Shown: piece after piece, positions 11,056 through 24,694 of the stretch
Position numbering within the stretch: position 1 is the first letter of the stretch
Layout of the letters: every line of letters starts with the position of its first letter
NCBI GenBank assembly: GCA_024138025.1
Contig: JAMXBD010000207.1
Coordinates: 310,001 to 374,000, forward strand
Source: Combretum micranthum
Lineage: Eukaryota; Streptophyta; Magnoliopsida; Myrtales; Combretaceae
Length of the DNA: 64,000 nt
Direction of reading: 5' to 3'
The notes under the pieces: generated by a model
What the model was told of the DNA's origin: nothing
What the model saw: the letters and a program-made list of their open reading frames with translations, nothing else
The model's database searches: none
Translations under genes and position numbers: made by a program

Positions 11056-12130
11056 TTTTGAATTTAGAGTTATTATATGTTACACTAGACATCTCCACTA
11101 GCCGGGTCTACAAATAAGGACCTATAGCCACCCAAGGTTCGGGGTGAGTTAGGATGGGTTTAAACCAACCAGTTCTAGAAAAAATTGAAAAATAAAAACT
11201 TCTTAAATTAAAATAAAATTTGAAACTTTAGATATAAAATGAGCTTAAAAATATACTACTCTTTAGCCTATATCCAGCATCTACAATTATTTATATACAA
11301 ACATATATCTATTGAGCTGAAATATTAACAACGTAAAGATAGAGCAATACTCTAAAAGAGTAGAGTTTATAAAAGAAAAGAAGTCTTGTATCATTAGGTT
11401 CTTGTCTTAGTAGAACTCTATATAAAGCACGAAACATGATTTTTGAATTGTATTTATCATATATATTATTGTCAATAAAGCATTAAATATTATGAATCAA
11501 TAATTAATAATTTCAATTCTTGGCAAAAAAAAATTAATAATTTCTATTCACGTGAAAAATATAAATATTATCATTTATATTTGTGCTCTTTGATTGATAT
11601 TTATTTATTAGGGTAAATAGCCTTACACAAAAAATTAATTTGGTATATAAATTATAAAGTAGTCAATTTAATATCCAATCAAAATTTTCTTAAATATTTT
11701 TACTACTTCCATAACACTATTTGCTTTATTTACTGATATGAAAGATGCAACATATTACTGAATTTTCACTACTTCCCATAATACCGTCTAAAACCTATAG
11801 ATTTCTTTTTTCATGTCACAAAACAAACAAAGCAAAAGATATTGGTGGTATGGTAAATACAAAATATAGAAAAAAGAAGTTTGATTAGGCATTAAATTGA
11901 CTACTTTAAAAATATGAAATTTGAGATTTTTCGTATTTATTATGAGATATTTTTAAGAATAACCGGTAATAAAGTTTAAAAAAGAAAAAAAAAAACAAAA
12001 AGCCCAATTGATCATAATACTCGCAATTTCAAATTTTATTTATAATTTGAATAAACGCATGGAGTTGATAAAATGGCTTCAGGCTACTTTTGGAACATTT
12101 TATTAATAATTCATTGAAACGGTTACACTA

Positions 12131-12404
12131 TGTTTAGTCGAATAGAATGGAATCAGTATTCCAGCTTTATTTTCATAAAATATTTATTCTTATATTTAGT
12201 TTACAAAAAAAAAAAAAATCTATCAAATAAATGATTATTCCATGTGATGAGGAATAGATAAGAAATCATTATTCCTTCTCTTTACTAGAGAAATGGCTAT
12301 TCCTAATCAAAAAGTATGTTTTGCACTGAAAATATCTCTAACTATAAAATAAAGAATTATTATTTTTTTTAACCTTGTTTTATCCCAATAAATCAAACGT
12401 ATTT
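12131..12404. mobile_element. Possible MITE, ~274 bp
   Basis: The left end TATGTTTAGTCGAATAGAAT and right end (other strand) TACGTTTGATTTATTGGGAT are similar inverted termini, and the interior alternates GGAATA/TATTCC blocks. No clear target duplication was found, so ends are approximate. Confidence 0.35.
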
Positions 12405-14825
12405 ATGTTTGCCAGCAGGAAATCAAGGTATACCGATGCTGGATCATTTCACTCCATTTACACTACTGTACAACAAAAAAAGAATAAAAAATCCTTGCAG
12501 TATGTAATTGTGACTATGCTTGTGGGTTTTGCTGGTGGATCAAGAATCGAGTCTAGAGATGTGTTTCATTGTCTCCTCTTTAATTCACTAATTTTCCATT
12601 TTATCCTATACGTATGGTTCACTTGTTAAAATGATCAAGTGGGATGAAAGAAAATATTCTACCTGGGCAATCCTTATGTTCAATATGCTCTAAGGAAATT
12701 AAAAGACAAAAAAAAAAAAAAAAAAAAAAACACCCCACCAAGATAAAGCGTTTGATTTTTGGAAGATGGTGTTAAAATTGCTAATTGCTACTTTTTTACA
12801 CAAAATTTGAGAATACTAATGACCTTATTTAGTGGAATTGTTACCTATTTAAATTCACGCATGAAGTTTATAATTACTAAATAAATAAATAATAAAAGTT
12901 TTACCCATCAAATTTACTATATCAATTATCTTTACTAAAATATCATGGTAAGATTATATGGAGCAAAAAGTAAAAGGATTTATGGTTTAACTCTTTTTAA
13001 CAACACTCTCTATTGAAATGGTGAGGTATAATAAAAAAATGACCTCTAAGAATATTGCTAAAGATATGATGTACCTATATTTTACTTTCTTTATTGGTTA
13101 AAGAGTAGATGGCAAGATTAAGGTTAGTTATTTAACAACTAAAATTTTGATTTGCTATGATATTTAACTTCAAGATTGATCATGTGTAAAATTGAAAAAT
13201 ATAAAATCGAAAATTTAGGTTGTGGGTTTTCAATGCTTTTGAGCAACAAGAGCTAATAAAATGACATGCTTGAGCTTGATTTGCTTTTGGAAAACCAATT
13301 ATTAGGAAGGCATATGTAATATATATTTCCGTTAAAACCTACGTACTACATATTTTTACTTAAATTTATGAAAATGTTGAGGAAACATTTAGGAAGTTTG
13401 GTTTATACTTTATTAAATCTATAAGGTATACTTGTATAAATTACCAACAACATAGTACCATAAATAAATGATGTCAAACCTTTTATGTGAAATAAATTAT
13501 AAAACATAGATGATTTTTTTTAATGTGCAAGATTATAGCACTTTTAGCTTATTCTTCTAAATTTTTTAAAGTACTTTAATCTATTAATCCAATAAAAATT
13601 ATATGATTAACATATAACTTACAAGTCAATTATTGTCATATTACAAAACTTTGAGATGTGAACACTCTTTTTTTTTTTTTTTTTCGCCTTTCTCTTGGTC
13701 GAACGGCAACAGTCGTGATTGGAAATAAACTTTGATCTTCTATACCTAAAAACAGGTTCTCAAATATGGTAAGCCAAAGCCTAACATATAATCACTACTA
13801 GCATACACAAATGTCATACAAACATACAGTATACAACTTATATCTACTGCATCTAACTTCAATTATTACTTCCGTTAAGGTATTACACACAACATAGTCC
13901 TAGCATCCTGAAACTTGGAATAGCCCATAAATCCCATATCTCTCTCTTTGTCATACACATAGAGATAGATATATTGGTGTAGATATTCTCCAAAAACCCT
14001 AAAAACAGGAAAACATAGTTATCTCATCCATAGTGGTTACTAACCGACCAACTGGTCCATGAAAACTTTTCTCACACTCTCTTTTGATCTTTTTTTCCTC
14101 CACTTTTAGTATCAAATTTGAAAATTATGGCCCATCTTAAAAGTAATATACTATGGTTGATCTAATAGTTTTTCTTTTTTCCCCTCATAATTGTAAAATA
14201 AGTTTTTAGTTATTGGTTAAAACAAAAGGAATATTGATGTTGTTGCTAAAAGAGCTAATAAATTATCCTATGTTACAAGTCAAAAATCTTATGAAAAACT
14301 AGGATGACCTTGCTTTAGTTCCATAAATTTTTGCTTAAAATGATTATATTTCTCTACCTAGCAGTGGGTTCTCATGGAACCTAGACTTTAGCTTTTTAGA
14401 CTAAAATTCTCTAATGTGTTCTCGAAATGGAATTCGAGTTTTAGTTTAGGACTTGTTGTAGACATTATATTTTTGCCTCTTTCAAATAGTTTTTTTTTTT
14501 TTTAAATTAAAGATAAGAAAAAAATGAAGAAAAGGATAGAAACGATTGCCAAACTGAAAAAACCATAAAAATGAGAAATTTAAATAAGAATTTTTTAAAA
14601 AACAAAAATTCAACTATTCAAAAATAGAATAAAAATGCTTGGAGGTGGAAATTATAGCAAATAATGAAATGTTTAAGCTGATTTTACCTAAGGAAGAGAG
14701 GGATTCACCTTTGGTGGGGGAGAATGTAAATGAAGTTGAAAACAAAACCCAAAGAGATTAAAACTAGAGAAATGTTAAACTTGGTGGAAGTCTCAACAAA
14801 GGAATAGATAGAGAAGAATGAAGGC

Positions 14826-14995
14826 GGCACATTCCGCTTATAGGATTTGGAGGATTCTCGAAGAATTACCATCACAACCAGAAGAAGGAAGTTGATATTG
14901 CAAAGAGCAAGGATGAAAAGGCGCAAAATCATGTTGGTCCACCTAAGAGCTTTATGAATCAAGATGTCTACATTCGTCATACATTAGTAAGTATA
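14826..14995 (+). other. Short coding-looking fragment, unknown
   Basis: One plus-strand frame stays open for about 50 codons with a polar, Lys-rich composition (it contains KNYHHNQKKEVDIAKSKDEK), bounded by TGA upstream and a possible GTAAG donor after ACATTA. Its base composition is less AT-biased than the surroundings. No family is recognised and an opposite-strand frame is also open, so it may be a gene relic or chance. Confidence 0.2.
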
Positions 14996-15407
14996 TGGTA
15001 TGGTAAATAGGGTAGGTAGATGCAATAAATATGATAGTTAGTAGGATTTACATTCGGCATTATATTAAATTGATCCTAATGTTCAATTGAGAAGGTTTCT
15101 TATATATATAAGTGTTTCTTGTAAATTTGAATGACTCAAACATATTATTGAAAAACTCCAACTCTTACAACTTGAAATTTTTTATTTACTAGTCATTAGG
15201 ATTTAAAGCCACATCTCTAATAACTTAACTTTATACCCTTGTAAAAGAAGAAATTTTTAACTTCATGAAATCTTATCCATGGAACTAGACATTAAAAGCT
15301 TTATTGTAGGAAAAATTACAACAAGCATATAGGAGTAACTACAAGTAAGGATCAATATTTCTAGTAATTAAAAAAAATAGTCTAACATTATATAAAATGG
15401 AGTGAGT

Positions 15408-16717
15408 AAGTACAGGGTGCGGTGCAAAAAAGTCAAGTTACTTGAGCTCAGCTCAAGCTTAATTATCTACGCAAGTTGAGTTTGAACTCTAGCCGAAGGT
15501 TCATTTAAGCTCGCATATTTGTTTGCAAGTCTTATAAAATAAATTATTATATATTATTTGCTTTATCTAATACTATATTACTTAACTTTATTTTTATTTT
15601 TTAATTGTATAAGCGTATTTTCTTTTTATTATTATAAATATAATAATATTATTAATACAAAACATCAATTTTTTATTTTATTTTAGATATCAAGCATCAT
15701 ATTTATTGTATATACAAGCTCCGATCACACATATATAGGGAGTATATTAGAGATTGAGTAAATTATACTATAAGGTCACAACGTTTAAGAGTATGTTTAT
15801 TTTAGGTTACAACGTTTTGAAAAGTTCAAAAGAGGTCATAACATTTAGAAAAGTGTATTATGAGATTTAATTAAGTATTTCTCCTATTGATACATGTCAA
15901 TAGGGCTTTAAAAGAAGATTTTTTTTTTTAGTTTTAATTAAATACTTCTCTTGTTAATATGTGTCAATAGTGACTTCAATTGACTCACTTCTTTAAACAT
16001 TGTGACTTAAATGAACATACCCCTAAACGTTATGACCTAAAATAAATTTATTCACTAAATGTTGTGACTTGTCTTTAACTTTTCGAAATTTTGTAACTTA
16101 AAATGAATTTACCCCCAAATGTTATACCCTTTTGGTGTAATTAACCCATTAAACATTTGATCTTTGAAATTTTCCACAAGAGACATTATAAAAGCTCTTG
16201 TGGTTATAGTATAGTTTATTGTCCCACATGGGTTATTTGATAAATCCATTTCTCATGTGAACTCTATAAAAAGTTGAAGCACTCTTCGCTTGCATCTTAC
16301 TTAGTATGGTGCCAAAGATATTATTGCTTTTTTAACAATTTGGTTTGGTAACTTTTACTAAATCAACAATAATTTTCACAAGCCATGACTTGTTGAGCTT
16401 GACTTTATATTGAGTCAAGCTTCAACTAGGCTTAAATTTACAATTTTCCATGAGAATAATTTGAACCGAAATTCTTGTTTGGCTTGATTTTAGATTTTCA
16501 AGCTTAATTAAGAGTATTAGAGCTACACTTTTAAGTTAGGCTTGTTTAAAGTAGGTAATTGCATTGAGCTCGAGCTTGAAAATTTGTGTCAAGGCCCTAA
16601 ATTTTAAAGCTTGGTATAAGTTAGACTAGGATTGAACTCGTTAATTTTTTAAATAAGTCGAGTTTGAACATTTAAACGCTTGACTCATCTCACTTGAATC
16701 ATTTTCATTCTTAGATA
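15408..16717. mobile_element. Degraded hAT-like non-autonomous element with a nested MITE
   Basis: Both ends carry clusters of CTTGAGCTC / GAGCTCAAG-type subterminal repeats (15440-15530 and 16390-16690) in opposite orientation, with loose inverted termini. The segment 15756-16147 is a separate MITE inserted inside. Related clusters lie at 46735-46935 and 52545-53235. Ends are approximate and no target duplication was confirmed. Confidence 0.4.
15756..16147. mobile_element. MITE, ~392 bp, same family as 10736-11055
   Basis: Left GAGTAAATTATACTATAAGG and right (other strand) GGGTTAATTACACCAAAAGG inverted termini, followed on both sides by repeated GTCACAACGTTT-like boxes. The interior shares TTGACACATGTCA-like and TCAATTGACTCACTTC blocks with the copy at 10736. 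A clean target duplication is no longer visible. Confidence 0.55.
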
Positions 16718-17590
16718 TAAAGTGGGTAGGGTATGAAATTTGACCCATTCCATACCCTATACAATATAAGGTATTAAATTTTGTACTCATAACCTATTTT
16801 GTAACACCTCATATCCACCATGTTCCCTATAAAACTAATAGAGTATAGAATACCATGTGGACCCTGTAATTTTTTTTTATTGTAAATTTTTTGTTTGTTT
16901 TCTTTTTTTTTTATTAATTTACAAATTTATAGTAAAACATTTGGTTTTATGTAATACGTAAAACTACTTTATTCTCTTAAATTATTATAAGCGACCTTGT
17001 AAGGAAATTCAAAAAGTAATTTCTTAAATCACAAGATTTGTAATATATAGAATTCATTTATTTATGAAAGTGAAAACTGGTAACAAACATGTGTAGATCA
17101 TGTTTATGTAATATCAAACATTAAAAACCTTAGAGACAATTATGTATTAATTAATTAGATTTTGAAGATAAATAATAATTTTATATAACTTATAAGTACA
17201 AGCATGTACAACAAGAATTCTTCCAAAATAAAAATGACAAATTCTTCAAAAAATAAAAATTATCAAATGGTAGTTTACAAATGTTAATCTTAAACAAAAT
17301 TGATTGGAAAATAAAAAAAATAGTATTATTATTTATCTTTTCTTTATTAATATTATTTTTTAATTTTTAAATGAGTAGGTATAAGGGTACCGTATAACCT
17401 GTGCCTTGTATATGTTATAATATAGGTTCTAAGGTGGGTACGGAATATAAAGATTTCATATATGTACCCTATCTTATGAGACCAAATTTTGAAAAATCTA
17501 TCCATGTAACTTACCTCACTCGAACCCTACTCAATCAAGTTGGGAAAGGATGAATACTTTGTAAAATAGAGTTACCCGCTCACTCCTAGT
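16718..17590. mobile_element. Possible degraded hAT-like element (GTACCC/GGGTAC-rich)
   Basis: The left part carries GGGTAGGGTATG and CATACCCTATAC, and the right part TAAGGGTACCG, GTACCCTATC and GAGTTACCCGCTCACTCC. The outer ends are loosely inverted. About 190 bp of the right part (17410-17600) is similar to 62880-63075. No target duplication found. Confidence 0.35.
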
Positions 17591-17599
17591 TATAACATT

Positions 17600-18294
17600 G
17601 TTTAAAAATTGTTTATTGGTATGTTTATTTTACACACAGTGGTGGTGTTTAATTTAAATAAATATAAATCTATTAAATTAATAAAAAGAAAAATTGTAAA
17701 AATTAAAAAAAATGGTTTATTTGTTAGTTTAAATAAATATAAATGAGACAACATAATGGAAAATAATTAAATTTAAGAAATAAAAAATGAAAAAGAAAAA
17801 AGAAAAAGAAAATGAGGAGACATTTCTTCCCATTTTAGATAAAACTAGTGTCTTCTATCTTCTTTATAACTTTCTTTCTTTTTATTGAGATTTGTATGTG
17901 GATGAGTTATTCTCATATTGATGTCCTTTTTGCCGGTTTTCATAATGGAAGTTGGACTTGAAGGAAAAAAAGCTTCCACTTCCTCTCTTTCCTCTATTTG
18001 CTATTACCAAAGGATTTCCTAGACTTTCTTAGAGTTTTTATTAATTTTTTTCAAAGAAGTTTTCTTTGGAGAGGAAAGTAATGTTATTCTATTAATAAAG
18101 TTTAACATGCAGCATATTTTCTTTTTCTCAGTAAATAGTGTAATGCATGTTTGTAGCCAAGAGTAGAGATTCTTGTTCTCTTTAAAAGGGAAAAGTAAGT
18201 TTTCGCACTAGGTGGGTGTTTGATAATGGAATGATCCTGTTAGTCTTCTAGGCGAAAACAATGATTTATTATATTTTTTATAGCTTTTGAGGCC
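17600..18294. other. Intergenic, unassigned
   Basis: AT-rich, purine-rich stretch (AAGAAAAAGAAAATGAGG near 17800). No gene or repeat ends were recognised. Confidence 0.4.
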
Positions 18295-18302
18295 CATTTT
18301 TT

Positions 18303-19052
18303 TAGCCATTGTCATGAGGTAGTTTGGATTCAAAATTAGAATCGGACTTTTGGAAGCTAGTTCGGTTCCATAGTTTAGTTCCGGTTCTAGAGGAACTAAG
18401 ACCTATGAAAATCAAAAAGAAAAATTCAATTAAATACTTAATCTAAGTAAGATAAAAAATGCAAAATAAATTTTTAACTTGGAATAATGTTGAGCCTAAT
18501 AATAATTTTTATCGCCCATTAGTTAATAAAAATTCTACAATTATACATTTATTTATATACAATCACTTGCACTTTTTTAGTTGTTATGTTAATAATGTGG
18601 CATTATAAAATATTTAAGATACAAATAAGTTCCAACAATACAAAAACAAGTTTAAGAAAGAGAAATCTACTTTGATTAGAAAGTTTACATAAACTCAATA
18701 ATACATGATTTCAAATATATTTATTAACAACATATTAAATGTTGTGAATAAAAAATAAATTTATTAATATTTATACGAAAATAGTTTTAATTAATTTTTT
18801 TATAATTTTCTTTTCTTTTTTTCTTTCCTTTCATTTTCTTTTTTTTTTTCTTTCCTTTCATTTTTTTTCTATTTTTATAACGTAGATATGCGGGAACTGC
18901 CGGTTCAAGGGAGTGGAACCGAAAGTTCCTACCAGAACAAGTGGGTCCTTTACAGATTCAGACCCCCATTCTCGGGCTGGTTGTCGGTTCGGGAACCACC
19001 AATGATGAGTCGGGTTGGTTCCTAATATAGGATCGATCCATGATGATGTCTA
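18303..19052. mobile_element. hAT-like MITE of the GGTTCC family, 750 bp
   Basis: The 8-bp duplication is CATTTTTT (18295-18302) / CATTTTAT (19053-19060), 7 of 8 matching. The right end on the other strand reads TAGACATCATCATGGATCGA and the left TAGCCATTGTCATGAGGTAG. Both arms are dense in GGTTCC/GGAACC, while the middle is AT-rich and closely similar to the middle of the element at 32512. No coding capacity. Confidence 0.75.
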
Positions 19053-19060
19053 CATTTTAT

Positions 19061-19600
19061 CCGATTAATGCAAAAACTTGTAGCTCTTTTTCTGCCTTAT
19101 GGAGAATGGGGGAAAAAAAAAAGCAAAAAACAAATTTACCTTCTTAAGCAGGGGGCGCATTAATTCAGTGTCCGTTCTCCCCCGCCGCCCCAAACCAATA
19201 TGCGTCTTTTATCCTTTAATGAAATGGCTTTTGACAAAATTATTGATTTTTTTTTCTTTTTCTGTATTTTTTATTTTCTTATTTTTAATTTTTTTTTCAT
19301 AATTTTCTTAGTTATATTCATTTAAACCAATAAATAAAACATACCATATTTTTTCTTCTTTTTGTCTAAATTTTTCTACATTTTCTTATTATTTTTATTA
19401 TTTAGAAACATTTCAATGAATAAAATGAATACACACAGTGCAAGACATCAATTAATCATACAATGTCACTATATTATAATAGCTTTGTCATTAAATTTCT
19501 TACTTGACCTACTTTATAAATTATGGATTCCTTTCTTAGTCACCAAATATGATGGTCCCTTAATTAAATTTACCCCATAAACATGAATATTTTATTTTGT
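19061..19600. other. Intergenic, unassigned
   Basis: Two short plus-strand open frames (19099-19302 and 19362-19580) are T-rich and hydrophobic from composition alone. A small GC-rich patch with CCCGCCGCCCC lies near 19180. No gene assigned. Confidence 0.35.
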
Positions 19601-20089
19601 GATTATCCCCCTTATGTAAGTAAGTGATATACCTATTTGTTTTTCTATAAGCTAAATAAAAAAAAAAAAAACATATGTTTAAAATCTCTAATTCTTTTGT
19701 GATATAAAATCTTAATGTTCAAATTTATAATATATATATATTTTAAGTAAATTACACTAGAAATTATCAACATTTGGGGAATAAGTTTATTTAATGTATT
19801 AATGTTTCATAAAGTAAGTTAAATGAGGAGTATAACAATTTACAAAGTTCAATTAAGTATCAATATTTCGATAATTTTTTATTAATTTTCCTCTTTCTTT
19901 TTGTTTTTCAACATATACTTCATTTTACATATTTTACAATACCTTATTTTTAACCACTTAAAATGTTAAAATTTAAATAAACTTGTCTATTGTTTTCACG
20001 CAGCGCATCTTTTTCCCTTTTTTTTTTTTTTTGTGTTTGGTTAGGTTTTGATAAATTTGATTGTGAAGTCAAGTATTTACTGCTTGTTC

Positions 20090-20335
20090 ACTTCGCTGTA
20101 ATTGCAATTCTATTACAGTCTTCGAATAGCTATTACGACGTTTAGTTCATTGAATAACGATTCCGTGATGAATCCCTATTACACAAAACATTGAATAGTC
20201 ATTCTTTATTCAAATATATGAATATCAATCCAATGCTGGAAGTGTATTTTTTTTAAATAACATCATTTAAATAAATAATTAATAAAGAAAAATCCTATTA
20301 CAGCTCTATTTTACTCCTCCATAATAAGAATTTCA
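20090..20335. mobile_element. Small MITE-like repeat, TTCACTTCGCTGTAATT family (copy 1)
   Basis: Begins CTTGTTCACTTCGCTGTAAT and ends near CTCTATTTTACTCCTCC. A reverse-complement copy at 27187-27397 shares both ends and the interior CTATTACG..GTTTAGTT block. Copy 2 of the tandem duplication has only a shortened remnant here. Ends are approximate. Confidence 0.5.
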
Positions 20336-21153
20336 TTAAAGCACAACTTCAAATATTGTTCTAATATAATTTTCAGTTCTCCATACCTCATGTTGTCTGT
20401 CACCACTCCCATAACTTATATGCCAGATGTTCTTTCATTGCTTCTGTTATATGTCCATCACCCTTGCATAATTTAAAGGATTGTTTCTTGGGTACCAAAA
20501 GAATTATGAAAACGCGATACTTTTATTCACCATATTGTTTCTTATATTGTCCTTAAATTGCTGGCCAACCCATCAATTGGCATTTCCAATTATAGGAATC
20601 CTCAATTAATAAAGTCAAGAATCACTCTTAATTTGGCGTTTTGTTCTCTCGCATATAAAGGGGGTCCTCTAAAAGTGAAGACAGATCAAACCATTTGATT
20701 TAACTTGTAAACTACATTAGATGAATTGAAGGAATTAATTTGATTTGAACTTGGTCCCTCCTGTCCTATGGCATCCCTTATTTGACCATTGTAAGATTGA
20801 GCCATCTATTAATAACAAAATCGATACAGGTTTTCCCATTTTTGAGATAATGAGATACTAAGATCTTATTTTCACCGTTGTACATGTCGAGTTTAAATTT
20901 TTTAATAGATCGATATAATACTATAAAACTTTTTCTAAAAATTATTTGTATTTACAACCGAAAAGATCTATGAGTCATGTTCTAAACTTCTAATGTTGAC
21001 CAAAATAATAAGACATCCAATAATTGAAAATAAGATGATCGTTTGTAGGTTTATTTATGTGATTTTTCTTTGTTATCGGTGTTTTTATTAATTTTTTCCT
21101 TATGTTTCTTAATTGCAAGTTATAATTCATTATTCACTTGTGTGGTTGATTTT

Positions 21154-24100
21154 TGAAATACCCTAAATCTTCACCAAGATTAGAAAATTGAGTTTAGATA
21201 GATTAAATAAGTCAAATGAATTATAGGATTTAAATAGACAAGTTGACAAAGTTAGATTAGTATTTAATTAAATGAAATTTGAGATTTGAAATCTAAATTC
21301 TCTAAACAAGTCATTGAAATGTTTAGAGGATTCCTAAACTCTTGATTCTTAGCCTAAACACTAATTCCTAAATCTTTACAAAATTTGAGTTCATTTGCTT
21401 GAATAAAAATATCAGTTCTTGAATCCGAACTCAAATTAAATATCTTTTATCTAAAATAAATTCTCAAATTAAGTTCTTATTGCAAGTTCTTAATTTCTAA
21501 CATATTGGTTCTGAAACAAACTTTTAAATACTCTTGAAACTATAGATATTTGATCTAATAGTTCTAAAATTATACCTATAATCCTTTATATTAATTTAGT
21601 CCCTATCCTTTTCTTCAATTCTTTATATCCTCTGCCTCTCTCTTCTTCTTCTTTATTTCCATCGGTTTCTTTCCTTCTTCTCTTTCTTTCTTTCTTTCTC
21701 TCTTTCTTTCTTTCTTTGATCTTTCCTTCTCAAGTTCAAACCCTACACAAGATCAAGAAGATAAATTAACACTAAGGAAGAAGATAGGGAAGAGGAATCA
21801 AAGCTAGAAGAAGAAGGAATTGCATGATTTAGCCAAAAAGCTAAGTTTTCTATTTCTATTTCTCTTTGTTTTTACTTGTTATTTACATTTGTAATTGATG
21901 AATTGATGTTGAATTGGGTTGAAAGTGCTGTTTATTTTTGTAATTGTTGAGTTGAAGTTAGATATGGGTTGAGTTGGAGGAAGAAGATGATGAATAGTGG
22001 TTATGGAGGTTGATGAAGTTTGAGATGTTTGATGTGGTGAATGTGAAGTTTATGTTGTTTGAATGTTATATTGATCATGTAACAAGCTTTGGGGAACTTT
22101 GGAATGAGTTTAAACAACTTTGAAAAGTGTAAAATGCATTTCAAGAACAAAGGAATTCGTAATTTTGTCGTTCCAGTGTGCACAACCTTATGCACGGCCA
22201 TGCACAAGCCCGTGCAGCCCTTAAAATGCTTAAAACTTTGTCTCGGGTCACTTTTTCATGCTCTGCACGGCCTCGAGCACGGCCATGCACTCGGTCGTGC
22301 AGACTTCCCCTGTTTCGCAGCTGTTTGTATTTTATCCATAACTTTTTCATACGATCTCCGATTGAGGTGATTCAAGTTGCGTTGGAAAGCTTAAAAAGAG
22401 ATCTACAATTTTCATGTTTTGAGTTTTTACAAATTCGAAACTTATCAATGCTTAAATTTTGATTCTTTCCAGCTGCAACATTTTCCAAAACAAAGTCAAA
22501 AACTTGTTTTTGTTTGTTAAATGTGTTTTTGCTTAGGAAATGGATCTTTTTGAGCTAAAATGAGATAGATAAGTGATATTTGATGTGTTGAGTGAATTAA
22601 TTCATGTAATTAAACATGGGTTAAGTAGATTTATAGATTTTACAAACAATTAGATTAAATCTAAAAGTTAGTTATAAAATGAACTTAGTTAACAAACCTA
22701 GGTTCAACTTGACTAAATGAACTTGAATGAACTAAAATGGATTAGATTGTTTAACTTTGATGAATTTGGATAGGCTTAAGATAACTTGGGATTAAGTGAC
22801 TAGATCTTAGATATATAATGAATTAGTAATTAATCTAAGTCCAACTTGGCTTAATGAACTTTACTAAACTAAAATGAATTAGATTGATATAATTTGATCA
22901 ACTTGGCTTAGTAAATGACTTAAATGACTAATTTTAAGCAATTTGACTAATGTTAAGCTAAAATGGGTTAATAGCTATGAATAAGCTTAGATGAATGAAA
23001 TCGGATGATCTTTGATTAATATGGGGAATATGTTGTTTCAAATGCGTGTTACTTGGAAAATGAATGTTTTTGGTTTATGAATTCTTTGTTAATGCTTTTG
23101 TAATAAGAAACTATAATTAAAGTGAAAAGAATTACTTTGACAGACAAAGGAGAACTGTTCATATTCTGGCGGGGCGATATTCGCAGCCATAGTGGGGTTC
23201 CACATTAGTGTCTGATCAAATAGGATTTAATAAAATGAGTTAGAGATTAGTGAATAATTGATATAAGTTCTTGTATGAGTTTGATATAAGCGGATGTTAG
23301 TTTAATTTCTTATATGAGTTCTTTCCTTTAACAGTGATGGATGTCTAACATATCTTCTGGATTATCTTCTAAAATTTCATTCCGAGGCTCTGTTTGGATT
23401 TCATATTCAAGGTACGCAGTGACTTGCGTGATGATTGATAGGATAGACATCCTAAATGGATTAATAACTTAAAGACGGCTTAATAATTGATGAGTGTTGC
23501 TTGTGCTTTACGTCGTTGAATCCGGATCCGGGGAGCGACAACCTTGTCATGATGCAATGGCACGGTAGTTAGGCACTTAGCCCAATCTTTTGTCATGATG
23601 CAATGACTCAAATCCATGATGCAATGGTTCACCATGATGCAATGGTGGTTTATCTTAAGGGCTAAGTGGGTAGCTAATAGGGTTAACTGTATCGGTATAT
23701 TCTTTACTTAGGCTCGGGAGGAAATAATATGTTTTAGTTCACGGGTATGGGACCGTTGAACTAACTGATGTTATAGACCGGGACAAGTGGAGTGTATAAA
23801 GGAGTGTAAACCCTAGATGATGCTATTAATATTCTTTATCGGTTAAATATAGGAGATATAGATATCCGGTCTATCTATATCAACCCCCTGAGCAGCTGCT
23901 GTTACTAAAGACCCCCAGATTCCCATTGGCTTGTTTCGGAGTGTGAGTGCTCCATTGTTGATTTGTTTATTGTAAAGAAAAGATAATAACTTGTTAATTG
24001 TGCATTGCATTTATTTAAGCTCGTATGCCACTCCGTGTGTGATTGTGTTGCTGTGTACTGGGCTCCGGCTCATTATTGTTGTTGTTATTCTTTTTACAGG

Positions 24101-24694
24101 TATTGTATTGTTGATGATGATGACTTGATGATGATGTGGATCTTGTTGATGTTGTTGTTCTTATTGTTGTTGTTGATGTTGATATTGATGAGGATGGTGA
24201 TGGTAATGATGATTGATGTGATGATGTTTGTCCCGGGTTTTGGACGATTCTGAAGATTTGGGAGATGAGTGAAATGCAATAGGACCGAGATATATTTGTA
24301 TTTTGTTTCTTCTTTTGTTTTGTTTTATAAGAGGACTGGATTTAATTATAAATTGTATTTTCTTTTAAGGGCTTGTTAATGCCCAATTGATTGTAAATGA
24401 TTATCTACCCCTAAGAGTAGATCATAAAGTGTTTTTATAATGTTAATTTCTTAGAAAACTGGTTTGCTCTATAGGGAGTAGAAGTTTATAAGTTGTTTTA
24501 TAAAATTTGATTTTCCGCTGTCGAATCCAGTTATTTAGAAATCTAACTAAACGATTTCACAAAATAAAATCGAATAGCAATGTTCAACATAAACACATTC
24601 TTTTAAGACAACTTTACGTATAATTCGCAAGAGTTATACGTGGTTGGAGACTTGGTGTGCTTAATTTGATAATTGAGCATGTCAGGTTTTTACA
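21154..24694 (+). mobile_element. Solo LTR, 3541 bp, likely Ty3/gypsy (Tekay/Del-like)
   Basis: It starts TGAAATACCCTAAATC and ends CAGGTTTTTACA, giving TG...CA ends, flanked by the 5-bp duplication ATTTT (21149-21153 and 24695-24699). The neighbouring tandem copy holds the uninterrupted site GTTGATTTTGGTTGAG at 25833-25848, so the boundaries are supported independently. Inside are a CTTTC microsatellite (21680-21720), repeated GCACGGCCATGCAC motifs (22190-22300), a CCGATTGAGGTGATTC...GTTGGAAAGC stretch of the kind seen in Tekay-type LTRs, CCATGATGCAATGG repeats (23545-23650) and a late TTTTTACAGGTATTG splice-like site. No gag or pol is present, so this is a solo LTR left by recombination. 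Family placement rests on motif memory. Confidence 0.75.

Larger units (their letters stand above)
11066..15407. other. AT-rich intergenic DNA with small repeats
   Basis: No gene recognised. It includes a possible MITE at 12131-12404, poly-A/T tracts near 12710 and 13670, and a coding-looking fragment near 14826-14995. The open frame 12375-12629 (+) has no recognisable domain. Confidence 0.4.

Noticed and set aside
22001..22462. Cluster of short frames on both strands
   Set aside because: They overlap one another on both strands within the solo LTR around GCACGGCCATGCAC repeats; no retroviral-type domain is present.
23545..23650. Short CCATGATGCAATGG repeats considered as a CRISPR-like array
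   Set aside because: Irregular spacing, only a few short units, and a plant LTR context.
24005..24279. Leu/Met-rich frame
   Set aside because: It is a GATGAT/TTGTTG low-complexity tract in the solo LTR.
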